From: Cricetomys ansorgei
Lineage: Eukaryota > Chordata > Mammalia > Rodentia > Nesomyidae
Direction: 5' to 3'
Assembly (NCBI GenBank): GCA_026225945.1
Contig: JAMJFZ010000770.1
Coordinates: 3,782,001 to 3,846,000, forward strand
Length of the DNA stretch: 64,000 nt
The notes beneath the pieces are model-generated. The model saw nothing but the letters and a program-made list of their open reading frames with translations. It was not told the DNA's origin and searched no databases. Numbering within the stretch: position 1 is the stretch's first letter; every line of letters starts with the position of its first letter. The position numbers were made by a program, and so were the translations under genes. This document shows positions 34,749 through 45,537 of the stretch, piece by piece.

Positions 34749-34756
34749 CTCTAGAG

Positions 34757-35278
34757 AAAGCTAAAAGTAAGATGCAGTTGCTGATATTGGCCCTGAATGA
34801 AATGAAATTAAATAGAGCTGGGCAGTGATTCTTCCTGTTCTGCATTTGGTAACAGCGTTTCTCACTGGAGTCTCTGCTAGGAACACAAGCTCGCCCAGGG
34901 ATCACTGCTATCACTTCAGAGAACACTTCTGCAAGGATGTGTCAATGTCCTCTCATCTTTGGGCTGAGGTTACCCTTTGTTATTGACCCCTGAGTCTCTT
35001 TGTTATGCCTCCTTGTGGCCAAGGAGTATGGTTTCAAAATAACCCACACCATCTTCATTTTGTCGGTGAAAGCTACCCTGTGTGTTATCTCCCTCGAGCA
35101 TGACCTGTTCTCCTCAGGATATCTAGTTCACAATGCATCCTCTTTCTGAATTCCAGACACCACTCTCTTTAGAGTTCCTCTGTGTGCTATATAGGTTGGA
35201 GGCACCATGGACATTCAAGAGTTGACATTTTAGATCATCACCAACTAATCCTCACATTCCATTCAGGAGGCATCAACT
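34757..35278. other. Unique-looking sequence
   Basis: No repeat or gene was recognised. Confidence 0.35.
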
Positions 35279-35470
35279 GGGCCAGAGAGATGGCTCAACC
35301 ATTAGTATAGTGTTTCCTGCTCTTCCAGGGGACCCAGGCTCAGTTTCTAGCAGTATCACCTGTAACTGCAGCTTTGGGGGATCTGACACCCTCTTCTACA
35401 GGCATTGTGCTCACATACAAACCGACGTACATGAAACACACGCATTCACAATTTAAAGCTTTTGTTTTTT
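35279..35470 (+). repeat. B3/B2 SINE
   Basis: Head GGCCAGAGAGATGGCTCAAC, then TTCCTGCTCTTCCAGGGGAC, CCAGGCTCAGTTTCTAGCAG, TCTGACACCCTCTTCTACAG and a short tail ending in A-rich sequence. Plus orientation, complete head. Confidence 0.85.
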
Positions 35471-35757
35471 AAAAAAAAGTCACCAATTGTCCCAATAACA
35501 TCCTAGTGTAGAGACACCTAGTGTAGAAGCATGCTGTGTTTAATCATCATGCCCAGTGGGTATCCTTCAATATGACCCTACTCCTAATGCTCTCCTTGAC
35601 TTTGATGGCCTTGGTATCTTGAAAATTGCAGATTTCTTTTAGGAAGACCCTCCACTTTGGTTTGCTTGATAATTCCAAATAATTATACTTCAATTATGCT
35701 TTTTTCACATGAATATTCCAGAAGTAATGCTTTTCCCTTATCACATATTTTTCTTAT

Positions 35758-35985
35758 TTTTAAATTAATTTATTTGGTGTGTGCGTGTGTGTGTATGTGT
35801 GAGAGAGAGAGAGAGAATATATGAGGGAAGCATGTGTTTCACTGTGTACATGTGGCAGACACACACCACTACCAGAGTTGGTTCTCTCCTTCCACCATAT
35901 GAAGTCCAGAGATCAAGTTCAGGTGCTCAGGCTTGGTGGCAAGTGCCTTCACCTACTGAGCCATTTAACTGCCCTCCCTGTATTG
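35758..35985 (-). repeat. tRNA-derived SINE (B2/B3/B4-related) with TG/GA tail
   Basis: Antisense landmarks TTGGTTCTCTCCTTCCACCA, GAAGTCCAGAGATCAAGTTC, AGGTGCTCAGGCTTGGTGGC and TTCACCTACTGAGCCATTTA. The tail side has GTGTGTGTATGTG and a GAGAGAGA run. The subfamily was not resolved. Confidence 0.75.
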
Positions 35986-36469
35986 CATCTTATTGGCGGG
36001 TACATGATTTTAACTTGCTCCATGTTGATGATGCTTACTGCACTGCCTTAGCCAATGTGGTATTCCCAGGCTTCCCATGGTAGTTACTTATTGCCTTTTT
36101 GTAATGAAGATGTATTTTAAGGGCAGGTGTTTGAAACTACATAAATATTCTCTTCCTCTTCAAACATTAGTTTATTTTTGGATTCATTTGTATATATATT
36201 AACTCATACACTTATCTTTTATCCTAATTTGTAATCCGCAACAATCACTTTTATCTACCTTCCAGTTTGGCCTTTGGTCTCCCTCTCAAGCTGTTTCTCA
36301 CATTGTTTGCAAAGGCCTCCATCATTATCTGAATACTTTGTTTCTTAGCAACAAGCCCCAGCTTAATCAATTCCCCAAGCGTCCTTTCATGGAAACATGA
36401 AGACTAGACCCCAGTGATACCCAATACAGACTGCAGACTTGTATCATGACGTGACAATGGGACTGTCAT
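35986..36469. other. AT-rich, unassigned
   Basis: No clear landmark. Composition is compatible with old LINE remnants, but I could not identify one. Confidence 0.3.
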
Positions 36470-36835
36470 GTAATTATGACAGAGAGGATTTTCTTGAGAT
36501 GGACATTTACTTTGTGTCACGCAGCTGTGCTCGGTACGCGGGATAGCCATGAGAATTCTCAGTTAAAGAAGGAGACTGAGGAGTCAGAGACTGAGAAAGA
36601 ATCGTGAAGATGAAAGCTGCAGTCAGATGCCACTTCAGGGAGAGAAATCACCTGCCCAAAGGGTGAGGATGACGTCTAGAAGGGCCAAGAAGAGCCAAGC
36701 TTCTCCTCTGGAACCTCAGAATGACTTCTGTCTTCTGGCCTTGCCAATACCTTGACTTCCAAATAAATGATAAACGTTGTTTGAAGTCACTAAATATGCT
36801 TGTCAGAGCAACTATAGGAAATGAACACAGACTAT
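36470..36835 (+). repeat. MLT1 LTR (ERVL-MaLR), old
   Basis: GTAATTATGACAGAGAGGAT TTTCTTGAGAT at the left, then CGTGAAGATGAAAGCTGCAG, CCTCTGGAACCTCAGAATGA and CTTGCCAATACCTTGACTTC, then CAAATAAATGATAAACGTTG as the polyadenylation-like segment, and GAAATGAACACAGACTATGT close to the 3' end. Matches MLT1 order; one internal stretch (about 36500-36600) fits poorly. Confidence 0.6.
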
Positions 36836-36889
36836 GTGGAGGCCAAGAATAGCTACGGGATGGATTCACTCTATGCCCTTTACCTTCTC

Positions 36890-36965
36890 AGAGAACAGAG
36901 CCTGATACACTCACTGCGTGTGCACACACACATCATGCATACTCATGCACACACGCATGTACACA
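36890..36965. repeat. Short CA-rich tract
   Basis: Interrupted CACACA/CATGCA words over about 75 bp. Confidence 0.8.
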
Positions 36966-37329
36966 CATGAACATACACACATATGCCTATCTCATGGGAT
37001 CTATTCTCATGCTCTCCTTTTGATGTCTGTAATTCTCTCCTGACAGAGCTCTGAAGAGACAAATTTATCTGACCAATCTGCATGGATATAACCAGCTCCC
37101 CTTTTGTTTGCTACTTCTGTCTACATGAACACACCCTTCTAAGTTTTGGGGATCAAATCCTACCATGACAGGTTACCCTCCTTATCTGTTTGAAAATGAG
37201 ACAACCCAGTTCTAGGTCTAGTTTGTGGGTCAATCAAGAATTGTCCATAAAATAAAATGAGATTTTGAATAAAATTTAAATGAAAATTCACAGAATTAAA
37301 CATATATATTATGAAAGAGGAAAGATACA

Positions 37330-38145
37330 GAATTAGCTTCTATCTCATAAAAGTATAAGAAAAAAAAAGAGCAACCTCAACCCAAAGCAACAAGAAGAAA
37401 AATAATAAAAATCAGAACAGAAATCAATAAAATAAAATAAAACAAGAAAATTATAAAGATCCACAAACACAACAGCCTGTTGTATGGAAACAATAATAGG
37501 AAAATGTATAGAGCCTGGTAAACCAAGAAAAAGAGGAGAACTCACAAATTACCAACATCAGAAGATAGGAGGGCTCACTGCCACTGATCTCTTGGACAGC
37601 CAATGTAGAATAAGAACAAGGTTAAAAACAAAACCCAAAGGCCCAGAGCCAAACACCATGCAAGTTCCAGAAAACTCACAGAAGAGGGGAAGGAGGCATT
37701 TTGGGGACCAGAGGGGTCAGGGACATCAGGAGAACAAGCCCCATAGAATCAACAGACCAGCACTCTTGGGGTCCATCAGAGCCTGAAGCAACAGACAAAG
37801 AACCTGCAGGGTCATTTTTCTAGCTTGGTATTCTTGCAGAGAACCTACAGGCTAGAGTGTATGTGGGGGTTCTCCGGTGTTTTGGTCTGCCCTTGGGACT
37901 CATTTCCTCCAGTTGGGTTGCCTAGTCCACCCTCGATGTGGACTGGTGTTGGCCTTGTCCCATTTGTTGTGCCCTGTTTGAGTGATAACCCTTAGAGGAC
38001 TGCTCTCTTCTATGGGGAGAAGGGAGGTGGGTAATAGGAGGAGAGGGAAGATGGGGGAGCTCGGAGGAATGAAGGGAGGGTAGGAGGAGTGTTGATATGT
38101 ATTATACAAAAGAAGATAAACAAATTTAAAATTTACAAACAAATG
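37330..38145 (+). repeat. Rodent L1 (Lx-type): ORF2 remnant joined to 3' UTR
   Basis: The left part resembles L1 ORF2 (GCAACCTCAACCCAAAGCAA, AATCAGAACAGAAATCAAT, GAACTCACAAATTACCAACA). The right part, from about 37600, is Lx-like 3' UTR: AACAGACAAAGAACCTGCAG, GGTCTGCCCTTGGGACTCAT, CCTCCAGTTGGGTTGCCTAG, then a purine-rich GAGGAGAGGGAAGATGGGGG tract and an A-rich end. Most of the late ORF2 is missing, so there is an internal deletion. Confidence 0.7.
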
Positions 38146-38221
38146 AAAACTCCATACCTATAAGTTTAATAATTTATATCTGAAATTAGAAAAATTCATA
38201 TAAAGAGAAACAGATCACCTA

Positions 38222-38243
38222 GATAGCCCCTTTCTCTTTCTCC

Positions 38244-38333
<90 letters not shown>
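38222..38333. repeat. (CT)n followed by (TA)n
   Basis: A CT-rich run to about 38276 changes directly into 28 TA units (38277-38332). Perfect TA arrays of this length are self-complementary. Confidence 0.97.
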
Positions 38334-38336
<3 letters not shown>

Positions 38337-38459
38337 CATTCACTGAGTCTAACTGGTACATTCTCTCAGCACCTAGGGGAAAGCAGCGCCAGCCCAGAAG
38401 TCTTCCTCAGAAATAAAACAGACTAGTCAGTTTCCTATCTGGTTTAATAGGCCAGCACT

Positions 38460-39060
38460 GCTCCTTGGTAGGCCAGACAAATACATCTTAAGAAAAGAAC
38501 ACGTCAGACCAATGTCAATGTCTTTGTGAACATGGATGCAGAAAGCAGCAAGACACCACCAAGTCAAACCCAGTGACTCATTAAAAAGAACCATAGGCCA
38601 CAGCTAACTTCCTAAACACGTAGGCCAATTCGGCATTTTAAAATTGGTGCAACCTACTATGCAAATAGACAGAAGAACATTTACAGCATGCCAATGGAGG
38701 CAAAAATCATCTTGTAAAAGTCAACGGCCATTTGGGATTTGAAAACAGTAAATCTGAAAATAGTAAAATTCGCACAACCACCTGGGGGTCCTGGCAGGGT
38801 CTCACACGGTAAGGAGTGTCAGCATTAGACCCAATGCTAAGAAACCAGAATGCTTTCTTCCTAAGACTCAGAGCAGAGCCAGCATTCCTTCCTTGACATT
38901 CCTACTCAATATTGAACCAGAAGTCATAGCTGCCCTAATAAGAAATGAAAAAGGAATGAAATGCATACGCACTGTAAAAGAAGCAATTGAAGTGCCACCG
39001 CTCTCAGCGGCATGGTCAGCTATGAAGAAAAGGACAGAGTGTCTATTTAAAGAGAGAAAA
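38460..39060 (+). repeat. Old L1 ORF2 fragment
   Basis: Reverse-transcriptase-region words in order: CAGACCAATGTCAATGTCTT, GTGAACATGGATGCAGAAAG, ACTCATTAAAAAGAACCATA, CAATGGAGGCAAAAATCATC, CATTCCTACTCAATATTGAA, CCAGAAGTCATAGCTGCCCT and AATGAAAAAGGAATGAAATG. Interrupted by stops, plus orientation. Confidence 0.65.
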
Positions 39061-40077
39061 GGCAAAAACAAAACACAACCCTGAGACTAGGAAACAAGTA
39101 CAGACAAGTCACAGGACACAGGTCCATTGCAGAGGTCAACCACCAACCTGTGTACCAGCAATGATACTGATACTGACATCTGAAACCCACAGGACTGGGC
39201 AGTGGTAGGGGGTGGGGGTCAACAATGTCTTTGGATCTTCCAGGCTGGGTTAGAGTCCGACTTTCGCTGTATAGTCTGAGTTCTGGATTCCTTTGTAACC
39301 CTGGAGTTAAAGGATGTGGCTCGCTGTACCGGGCAAACAAAATGAACTTGCCGGAAACCCCTTCTCACATGCAGGATCCCCTTCATTTCCCCATAACCCC
39401 GGGAAACTCAGAAGGAGGGTGCACTCATCATGACCCTCTGACTACCAATGCACTCTAATCCAAGCCTAGGTCAATGGCTAGAAGAGCCAGAGAGGACCTT
39501 CAGGGTATAGTAAAGCTGGGGAACATGGACAAGGCTAAATGGAGCTCTCAGGACCCCACGCTCACATTTCCTTGGTTCTCAGTCTCCTCTGAGTACTCTG
39601 ACATTTCAAGGACGGATTGAGAAGAGCCCTCATCTTAGGTAGAACTTCAAATTCCATCTGTGGTTTGACGCTTTGCACTCCGCATTTTTACTACAATTTT
39701 CCACTTCTGAGCCACCATAGACTTTTCTGGATCCCATAGTAGCAATCTGTACTCCTGCCTCAGACCTCCTCGTTGGGTGCTAGGATTTTAGCAGTAGCCT
39801 GCCAGCTAGCCCATCTGTGTCCGCCTCACCTCCCTCTCAGGCTATTACCATCTTTGAGTCCAGACAAGCCCTTGCGACCGTAGGAAAGCTGCCTTCCTCG
39901 GCTCCGACCTTGCATTGGTTCCTCATTCGCTCAGAACGAAGTGATCGCCCCAGCATACAAAGCCTCCGCCACCTCGCTGCTCTGACCTCATTCATCACGC
40001 TCTCAGTAGAAGCTGCTCCATAATAGCTCTGGAAGAACTCTCAGGGGAGGGACAATTCTCAGGGGCTGACACTTTGG
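39061..40077. other. Mostly unique; possible L2 remnant at 39830-40020
   Basis: The 39830-40020 segment (CATACAAAGCCTCCGCCACC, TCGCTGCTCTGACCTCATTC) vaguely recalls the L2 3' region. The rest has no recognised feature. Confidence 0.3.
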
Positions 40078-40351
40078 CTGCTATGATTAAGGGTTAATCT
40101 TGTTTGTCTCCAGAATCACCATGGAACCGAAACTCTGGACATGTCTGCTGAGGAGTTTCTAGATTAGGTTAATTGAGGCGGGGAGGCTCACCCCAGACGT
40201 GGGGAGCACCATTCCATGGCCTAGGATCCTGGCCTTGATGAGCAGGAGAAAAGAAGTTGCGTTGCAACAATGTCTCCCTGGTTTCTGAGTGTGGACACCA
40301 TGTGACTAGCCCCTTCACATGCCTGCCTCCACTACTTTGTTGAGAGACAAT
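40078..40351 (+). repeat. ERVL-MaLR LTR (MTC/ORR1-like), left fragment
   Basis: TGCTATGATTAAGGGTTAAT, CCAGAATCACCATGGAACCG, GGACATGTCTGCTGAGGAGT, TTCTAGATTAGGTTAATTGA and GGAGCACCATTCCATGGCCT in MaLR order. It stops at 40351 where a different LTR is inserted and continues at 40668. Confidence 0.75.
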
Positions 40352-40667
40352 TGTTGCAGAAGTTTGTTTTTCGTTACACAGAAAATAATTGTTTTATGCA
40401 CTGTCGGGTGAGGGGCTGTTTAGGGTGTTTTGCATTGTTTGCAGGTGTTGGATTTCTGTGGGGGTTGTTTAATTGCTAATGATCTACATGTGCTTTCAGT
40501 AAAATACTTGAGATGTTCTGAAAGAATAAAAACACCTGAGCTCAGAGGTTTGAGGTTCCACTGTCAAATATGGCATTGGCCATGAAGTTGGTTCCCTCTG
40601 CTGAGGTCTGGCAGGGTTTCTGCCTGCTTGTCTTCTTTGCTGATCCCCGCAGCGGTGTACAACCACA
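40352..40667 (+). repeat. Solo LTR (class II ERV-like), copy A
   Basis: 316 bp beginning TGTTGCAGAAG and ending CCACA, with an AATAAA at 40525-40530. It lies inside a MaLR LTR whose sequence resumes immediately after it, so no internal viral sequence follows: a solo LTR. A homologous copy lies at 45538-45852; the two share 31 identical bases (40589-40619 and 45761-45791). Family name unknown to me. Confidence 0.75.
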
Positions 40668-40750
40668 GACTCTGTACCTTTAAACTGGGAGCCAAAGCAA
40701 ACCTTCCTGCCAGGTATTTTGATAAAGCAGCATGACAAGTAATGAATACA
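40668..40750 (+). repeat. ERVL-MaLR LTR, right fragment
   Basis: GACTCTGTACCTTTAAACTG, GGAGCCAAAGCAAACCTTCC and AGGTATTTTGATAAAGCAGC are the 3' end blocks of the MaLR that begins at 40078. Confidence 0.75.
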
Positions 40751-40877
40751 GTTGGACAGACCTGGCTGGAAATATGGACTTTGTGTAAATTAGATAGGTT
40801 ATGGGGGTTCCCCCAGGCTTACCTGGAGGGAAGCTCTGCTCCTCTCCATGCCTACACACAGAAAGACACAAAGGCAG

Positions 40878-40880
<3 letters not shown>

Positions 40881-40912
<32 letters not shown>
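40881..40912. repeat. (CA)n microsatellite
   Basis: About 16 CA units within a slightly longer CA-rich patch. Confidence 0.97.
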
Positions 40913-40913
<1 letters not shown>

Positions 40914-41004
40914 CCTTATGTTCAAGACAGTCTTAGATGCTGACCCTCCCTCCATGACACCGTGCTTTTGTCTTTGCTGAGCAGGACCCAGTGGGAACCT
41001 GTGC

Positions 41005-41125
41005 TGCGCACTGTGGTTAAGCTCCAGTTCCATCCTGTGATTTTGGATAAGCTGTTGTCTTTATTTGAGCTACAAGATGAACAGTGTGGACTATATCATG
41101 TCTCAGTGTCTTTCTTTGACCTTGG
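41005..41125 (+). repeat. Probable MIR SINE
   Basis: CACTGTGGTTAAGCTCCAGT, ATCCTGTGATTTTGGATAAG and GTGTCTTTCTTTGACCTTGG follow the MIR core order only loosely. Confidence 0.45.
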
Positions 41126-41523
41126 AGAAATTATGTGTACTCCATTTTTAAAGAACACATCTCAGTTCTTGAGATTGGTGCTGGTGGATGGCTCTTCCAC
41201 ATACATTTGTTAGGGCTTAGATGTGATCTCCTGGAAAAGCTGGTACTGCAGGCCATAGGGCGTGCTGCACAGTGAGGTGTCCCCCCAAGCCTCTCAATCA
41301 CACAGTGCACACGAGTCACACACAGATTCTGAGGAGCAGATCTGAGAGGAGTCTGAGACCATTTGTCATCAGCTCTGTTTGTTGTGGGGCTTGTTGGTAG
41401 CCTCACTAAAAGAAGCAGAAGATAGGGAAAGGTTAGTGCATTGCTCCTGGAGTCCTACAGGAGCACCAAAGCAGCAAGGAGGAGGGAGAGGGACAATTCT
41501 AGCAACTCTCAAGACAATCTTGG

Positions 41524-41775
41524 GGATGAGGAGGTGACTCAGTGGGTAAAGTACTTCTAGCTCAAGCACAAGGACCTGAGTTTGGATCCCCAGCACCCAC
41601 AAAAAGCTGTGCATAGCAGCATATACCTATAATCCCAGAACTAGGAAAGTGGGTCTCTTGAGCCTCTGGCCAGCCAGTCTAGCCTCCTAGCAAGCTCCAG
41701 ACCAGTGAAAGAATTTACCTTAAAACAAGGTTGAAAGTAACTGAAGAAGACACCTAGTGTGGTCTCTGGGTTCTA
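41524..41775 (+). repeat. B4 SINE
   Basis: GGGATGAGGAGGTGACTCAG, TGGGTAAAGTACTTCTAGCT, CAAGGACCTGAGTTTGGATC, CCCAGCACCCACAAAAAGCT, ATAATCCCAGAACTAGGAAA, CTGGCCAGCCAGTCTAGCCT and GTAACTGAAGAAGACACCTA: all B4 blocks, plus strand, followed by a CA/CATA array. Confidence 0.9.
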
Positions 41776-41790
41776 CACACACACACACAC

Positions 41791-41821
<31 letters not shown>

Positions 41822-42091
41822 TATGAATATACACACATGTGCACTTACACTCATGCACAGGCATGTACATACATGTGCATACACACATACATGTGCAAGC
41901 ACACACATTCACACACACATACACACAAAGGTGCATACACACACATGTGCATGCACGTTCATGCATATGGACACACATGTACACATGCACACACACATAC
42001 ACACACAGGTACGTACACACATGTGCACACACATTCACGCACACTCATGCACATGCACACACATGTATGCATGCACACACATGCATGCACT

Positions 42092-42128
<37 letters not shown>
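41776..42128. repeat. (CA)n/(CATA)n/(CATG)n tract at a B4 tail
   Basis: About 350 bp of CA, CATA and CATGCA words, most regular at both ends and degenerate in the middle. The H/T-rich and C/V-rich frames here are repeat artefacts. Confidence 0.93.
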
Positions 42129-42130
<2 letters not shown>

Positions 42131-43379
42131 GCACAAAGGTAATCTCACTTCCCTGCCCTCATGGAAAGCAATACCTGTCTCTATGACTCCACCTGGTCAT
42201 GTGTAACCACCTAGGCGATTAACAGACATTCCCAGCAGGGACAGAACTCTGCCTAGACAGTCGCTCTGTTCTCACTCTACAGCACAACACAATCCCACAG
42301 AACTTCCTGCAATGGTGAAATTGTTTTAGGAGTGCATTTTCCAGTATGGTAGCCACTAGTTACCCAAGTCCCTAATTGTCACAGGAGCATGCAGATGCAC
42401 AGCCCTAAACTATTCAGGTTGATGCAAGGGTCCAAGATAACATGTCTGTAAAAGTCCTGGCATTGTGGATGACTTATCCTTATTATTTTATTATCCTAAA
42501 ATAATAGTTCTTGTATTATGTGTACTTTGCCAGCTACAAAGACTGAAGGGCACCTCCACCCCAAACCTGGGCAGAAGGGAGCATTGCAAGACTCAGGAGT
42601 CAGGCAGACATGGGAGCTGCACTGGGTAAGTTATTCTTAACTGGGACCCCAGTGAGGTATTGCTTTCTGCTAACCCCAACCCCTCAGGTGGCCCCTGAAC
42701 ATCTCTGCAGCTGTCTAGCTGTTTCTGGCTATCTCCAGCTTTGGGGGTGGGGAAGCTCAGCACAGAAGGCGGCTTTAATACAGTTCACAGGAAACTGCCA
42801 AAGTGGGTGGCCAGCAGCACTCAGGGAACAAAGCCATGGAGTTAATCCTTCCTCCCCCACATTTCCAGGCCAACAGAGGTGACATTGTGCCACATTTTAT
42901 GAGATGGAAAAGGTTTGCCTGACTCCTCGGGACCTGCTTGTTTTTTGGGGGGATCAAAGCTGCTGAGGGGAGAGTTGGGGGCTGCCAAGCACCACTGCAT
43001 CTGGGGCTGTTGAACGTGTTTCTGCCTAGGCTGAGGATGCCCAGTGAGACCCCAGCTCTCTGAGAGTGAGGGTTTTGGTGAGGCAGGAGAGCAGGGTCAG
43101 AAAACCTACATTTGCAAGCCAGCAGCCCTCAGAGGCAAGGAGACCTGGCTTCTGAGGTCTATTTATGCCTTGTCAAGTGGTTATAGAAGCATCTCCTTGA
43201 GTCCACGGTCTGGGTGTTCGCAGAAATCAGATGCACAAGTACAGGCTTACTTCCAAAGGGAAACACTTCCATTTCCTTCATCACTAAGGTTTACATCACA
43301 GAAACCCACCGGCTGCAGGCATTGATTCACAAATGAGGGCTTTCTGCCAAACCAAGTGTCTGAGGACCAAAGCTAGTGA
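42129..43379. other. Unique-looking sequence
   Basis: No repeat landmark or gene was recognised. Frames of about 90 codons have no motif. Confidence 0.35.
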
Positions 43380-43500
43380 TCACTGTAGCCACTTTGGAAA
43401 ACTGTCACAGGCCCTTACGAGTCATGTCCTGTCCCTACTTAGTGCAATGTGTCCACTCTCAGATATGTACACAGGTATAAATGAATGATCCTTAATCACT
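43380..43500 (+). repeat. Old L1 3' region, left fragment
   Basis: CCACTTTGGAAAACTGTCAC, TTAGTGCAATGTGTCCACTC and ATGTACACAGGTATAAATGA recall the L1 words ccactttggaaaactgtttggcag and gtacacgaatgtttatag. The rest of this L1 end lies at 44130-44420, beyond a B4 and its CA array. Confidence 0.55.
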
Positions 43501-43502
43501 AA

Positions 43503-43734
43503 GGGTTGGGGAGAAGGCTCAGTGGGTAAGAATTCTAGACACAGTCATGAGGACCTGAGTTCTGTAAGCCCAGCACTGTAGGAAGCAGAGTCAGAAGGGC
43601 TGTTGGGCTTTGTTGTCTGACAGCATAGCTGCAGGCTCAGCAAGAAACCAAGGGATCAGTGTGGAAAGTAAAAGCAGAACATACAAGGTCCTCTTCTGTC
43701 CTCTGAGAGCATCTTCTGAAACACATGGGTACAA
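43503..43734 (+). repeat. B4 SINE inserted in L1
   Basis: GGGTTGGGGAGAAGGCTCAG, TGGGTAAGAATTCTAGACAC, CATGAGGACCTGAGTTCTGT and GCAGAGTCAGAAGGGC: a B4 head and middle. The 3' part is diverged and merges into the CA array. Confidence 0.75.
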
Positions 43735-43943
43735 ACACACACACACACACACACACACGTACACGCACACGCACACACGCACACGCACACACACACACGT
43801 ACACGCACACACACACACGCACACACACGCACACACACACGCACACACACACATGCGCGCACACGCACACACGCACACGCACACACACACACACATACAC
43901 GCACACACACGCACACACACACACGCACACACACACACATGCA

Positions 43944-43978
<35 letters not shown>

Positions 43979-44114
43979 GCACACACGTACACGCACACAC
44001 GCACACGCACACACGCACACACACACACACATGCACACACACACACACGCACACACACGCACACACACACACACGCGCGCGCACACACGCACACGCACAC
44101 GCACATGCACACGC
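43735..44114. repeat. (CA)n/(CG)-interspersed array, 380-bp perfect purine-pyrimidine alternation
   Basis: Made of ACACAC with regular GC substitutions and GCGCGC clusters (for example near 43855, 43954 and 44075). Purine occupies every odd coordinate and pyrimidine every even coordinate from 43735 to 44114. Frames rich in H, T, R and A or C and V are artefacts. Confidence 0.97.
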
Positions 44115-44129
44115 CTGCACGGAAGTACA

Positions 44130-44420
44130 AGGATGCTCTAACACTTTCCCCAGAGTAGTCAAAAACTTGAAGCTGTACAAATGCTCATCAATACATGAAT
44201 GCATCGAATTAGGAATCTTCACACAGTAAGATACCATACAGCAGTGAAAATGAACCACACGTCATCGAAGGCAGTGACACTGAAGAATATGACGAATAAA
44301 AGACTCTGACAGAAACCAGGCACAAAAAATGACATTGTATGATTGCATCCATGTGAGACTCAGCAGGCAGCAGCTTCAGACTGACCTTCGAGGGCAAGAG
44401 GGAAGTTACAGGAACAGGGA
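44130..44420 (+). repeat. Old L1 3' region, right fragment
   Basis: AGTCAAAAACTTGAAGCTGT, ACAAATGCTCATCAATACAT, ATACCATACAGCAGTGAAAA, ACACTGAAGAATATGACGAA, AAACCAGGCACAAAAAATGA and TGTATGATTGCATCCATGTG follow the usual L1M 3' order. Continues the fragment at 43380. Confidence 0.7.
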
Positions 44421-44596
44421 TTCGTGAATGGATGGGCTCTGTGTGTTGCATAACTAGGGTTGGTCAACAAGTAGGTTCAGTCTGAGGCACCTGGCCAGGC
44501 TTTGTCTCTGTGTTCTGTGCATTCCTCTGTGTAAATGTCACAGTTAGATGACAGACAGTTGTAATGTCTTCAACAACATCTACAAGAATCAAGAAG

Positions 44597-44935
44597 CTGG
44601 GGGGATATCTCAGTGGGCAAAATACTTATCATGCAAGTTTGAGGACCTGAGCTTGGATCTGCAGCATTCACATCAAAAGTTGAACACAGCAGCATGTCCG
44701 GTGTCCAGAAGTCCAGTGCTAGAGAAGCAGAGACAGGTGTGCTCACGGAGCTTACCAGTCAGCTCCGGTTCAACGAGAGATCCTTCTCCAAAAATAAGGA
44801 AGAGAGCAATTGAAGATGCGTGTGTATGTATTCACATGTAACTTGTATGTGTACTCAACCCACACAAACATCTAAACATATATACCATGCACATTCATGA
44901 ATGTGTACATGCATGTGCATTCCTTCGCACATCAG
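44597..44935 (+). repeat. B4 SINE
   Basis: GCTGGGGGGATATCTCAGTG, GTTTGAGGACCTGAGCTTGG, GTCCAGTGCTAGAGAAGCAG, CCAAAAATAAGGAAGAGAGC and AATTGAAGATGCG, followed by a degenerate CATG-rich tail. Plus strand. Confidence 0.85.
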
Positions 44936-45537
44936 CGCTCAGGCCTGACCAGGCGTTAGGGCCTAGGTCTGTGTGGTTCCACCAGCAGATCACTTGTACA
45001 GTTTCTCACTCAGTTTTCAACTCCCACCCCAGGTAAGGTTCCTGGATCCAGAGAGGCCATGGGGGTGCTGTCTTACTCCTGCTCCACTGCATTACCCGTT
45101 TGTGGTGCTCTCTGGTTCACGAAGCCTACACTGAATAAACCCAAGTTTCCCCAGAGCAGGGTGTGGGTGTTCCCACTCAGGCCATGTATGAGGGATAGAT
45201 AGATGGCTGCCTACAGCCTGGACACGGAAGACCTGAAGTCTGACCCTATCATGTGAGAATGACACGGATTTCATGTCAAACTCCTGCTACCCAGAGCAAA
45301 GCCTCTCCTCAGTGTCACTGGTGAGTAGGTTTTACCTGTCAACCTACAAATGTTCATGGGCCAGCCAGGACAAGCCCCCTGTGCAGTCAAGTAGGTTACA
45401 GGCTGAAGACCACCGCAATTCAGCAGAATTCTCCTGCATATCCAAAGGGCGCAGGGTCAGTGCCTGAAATTCACCATCATTTATTCAATCAAATACCTGG
45501 TCACCAGGGCTCAGCTAAGGTTCAGTATGGAAGAAGG
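44936..45537. other. Unique-looking sequence
   Basis: No repeat or gene was recognised. Confidence 0.35.

Noticed and set aside
41720..42206. Histidine/threonine- and cysteine/valine-rich frames
   Set aside because: Artefacts of the CA/CATA tract at the B4 tail.
43591..44258. Frames of 138-200 codons on both strands
   Set aside because: Products of the CA/CG array; no sequence complexity and the same frames open on both strands.
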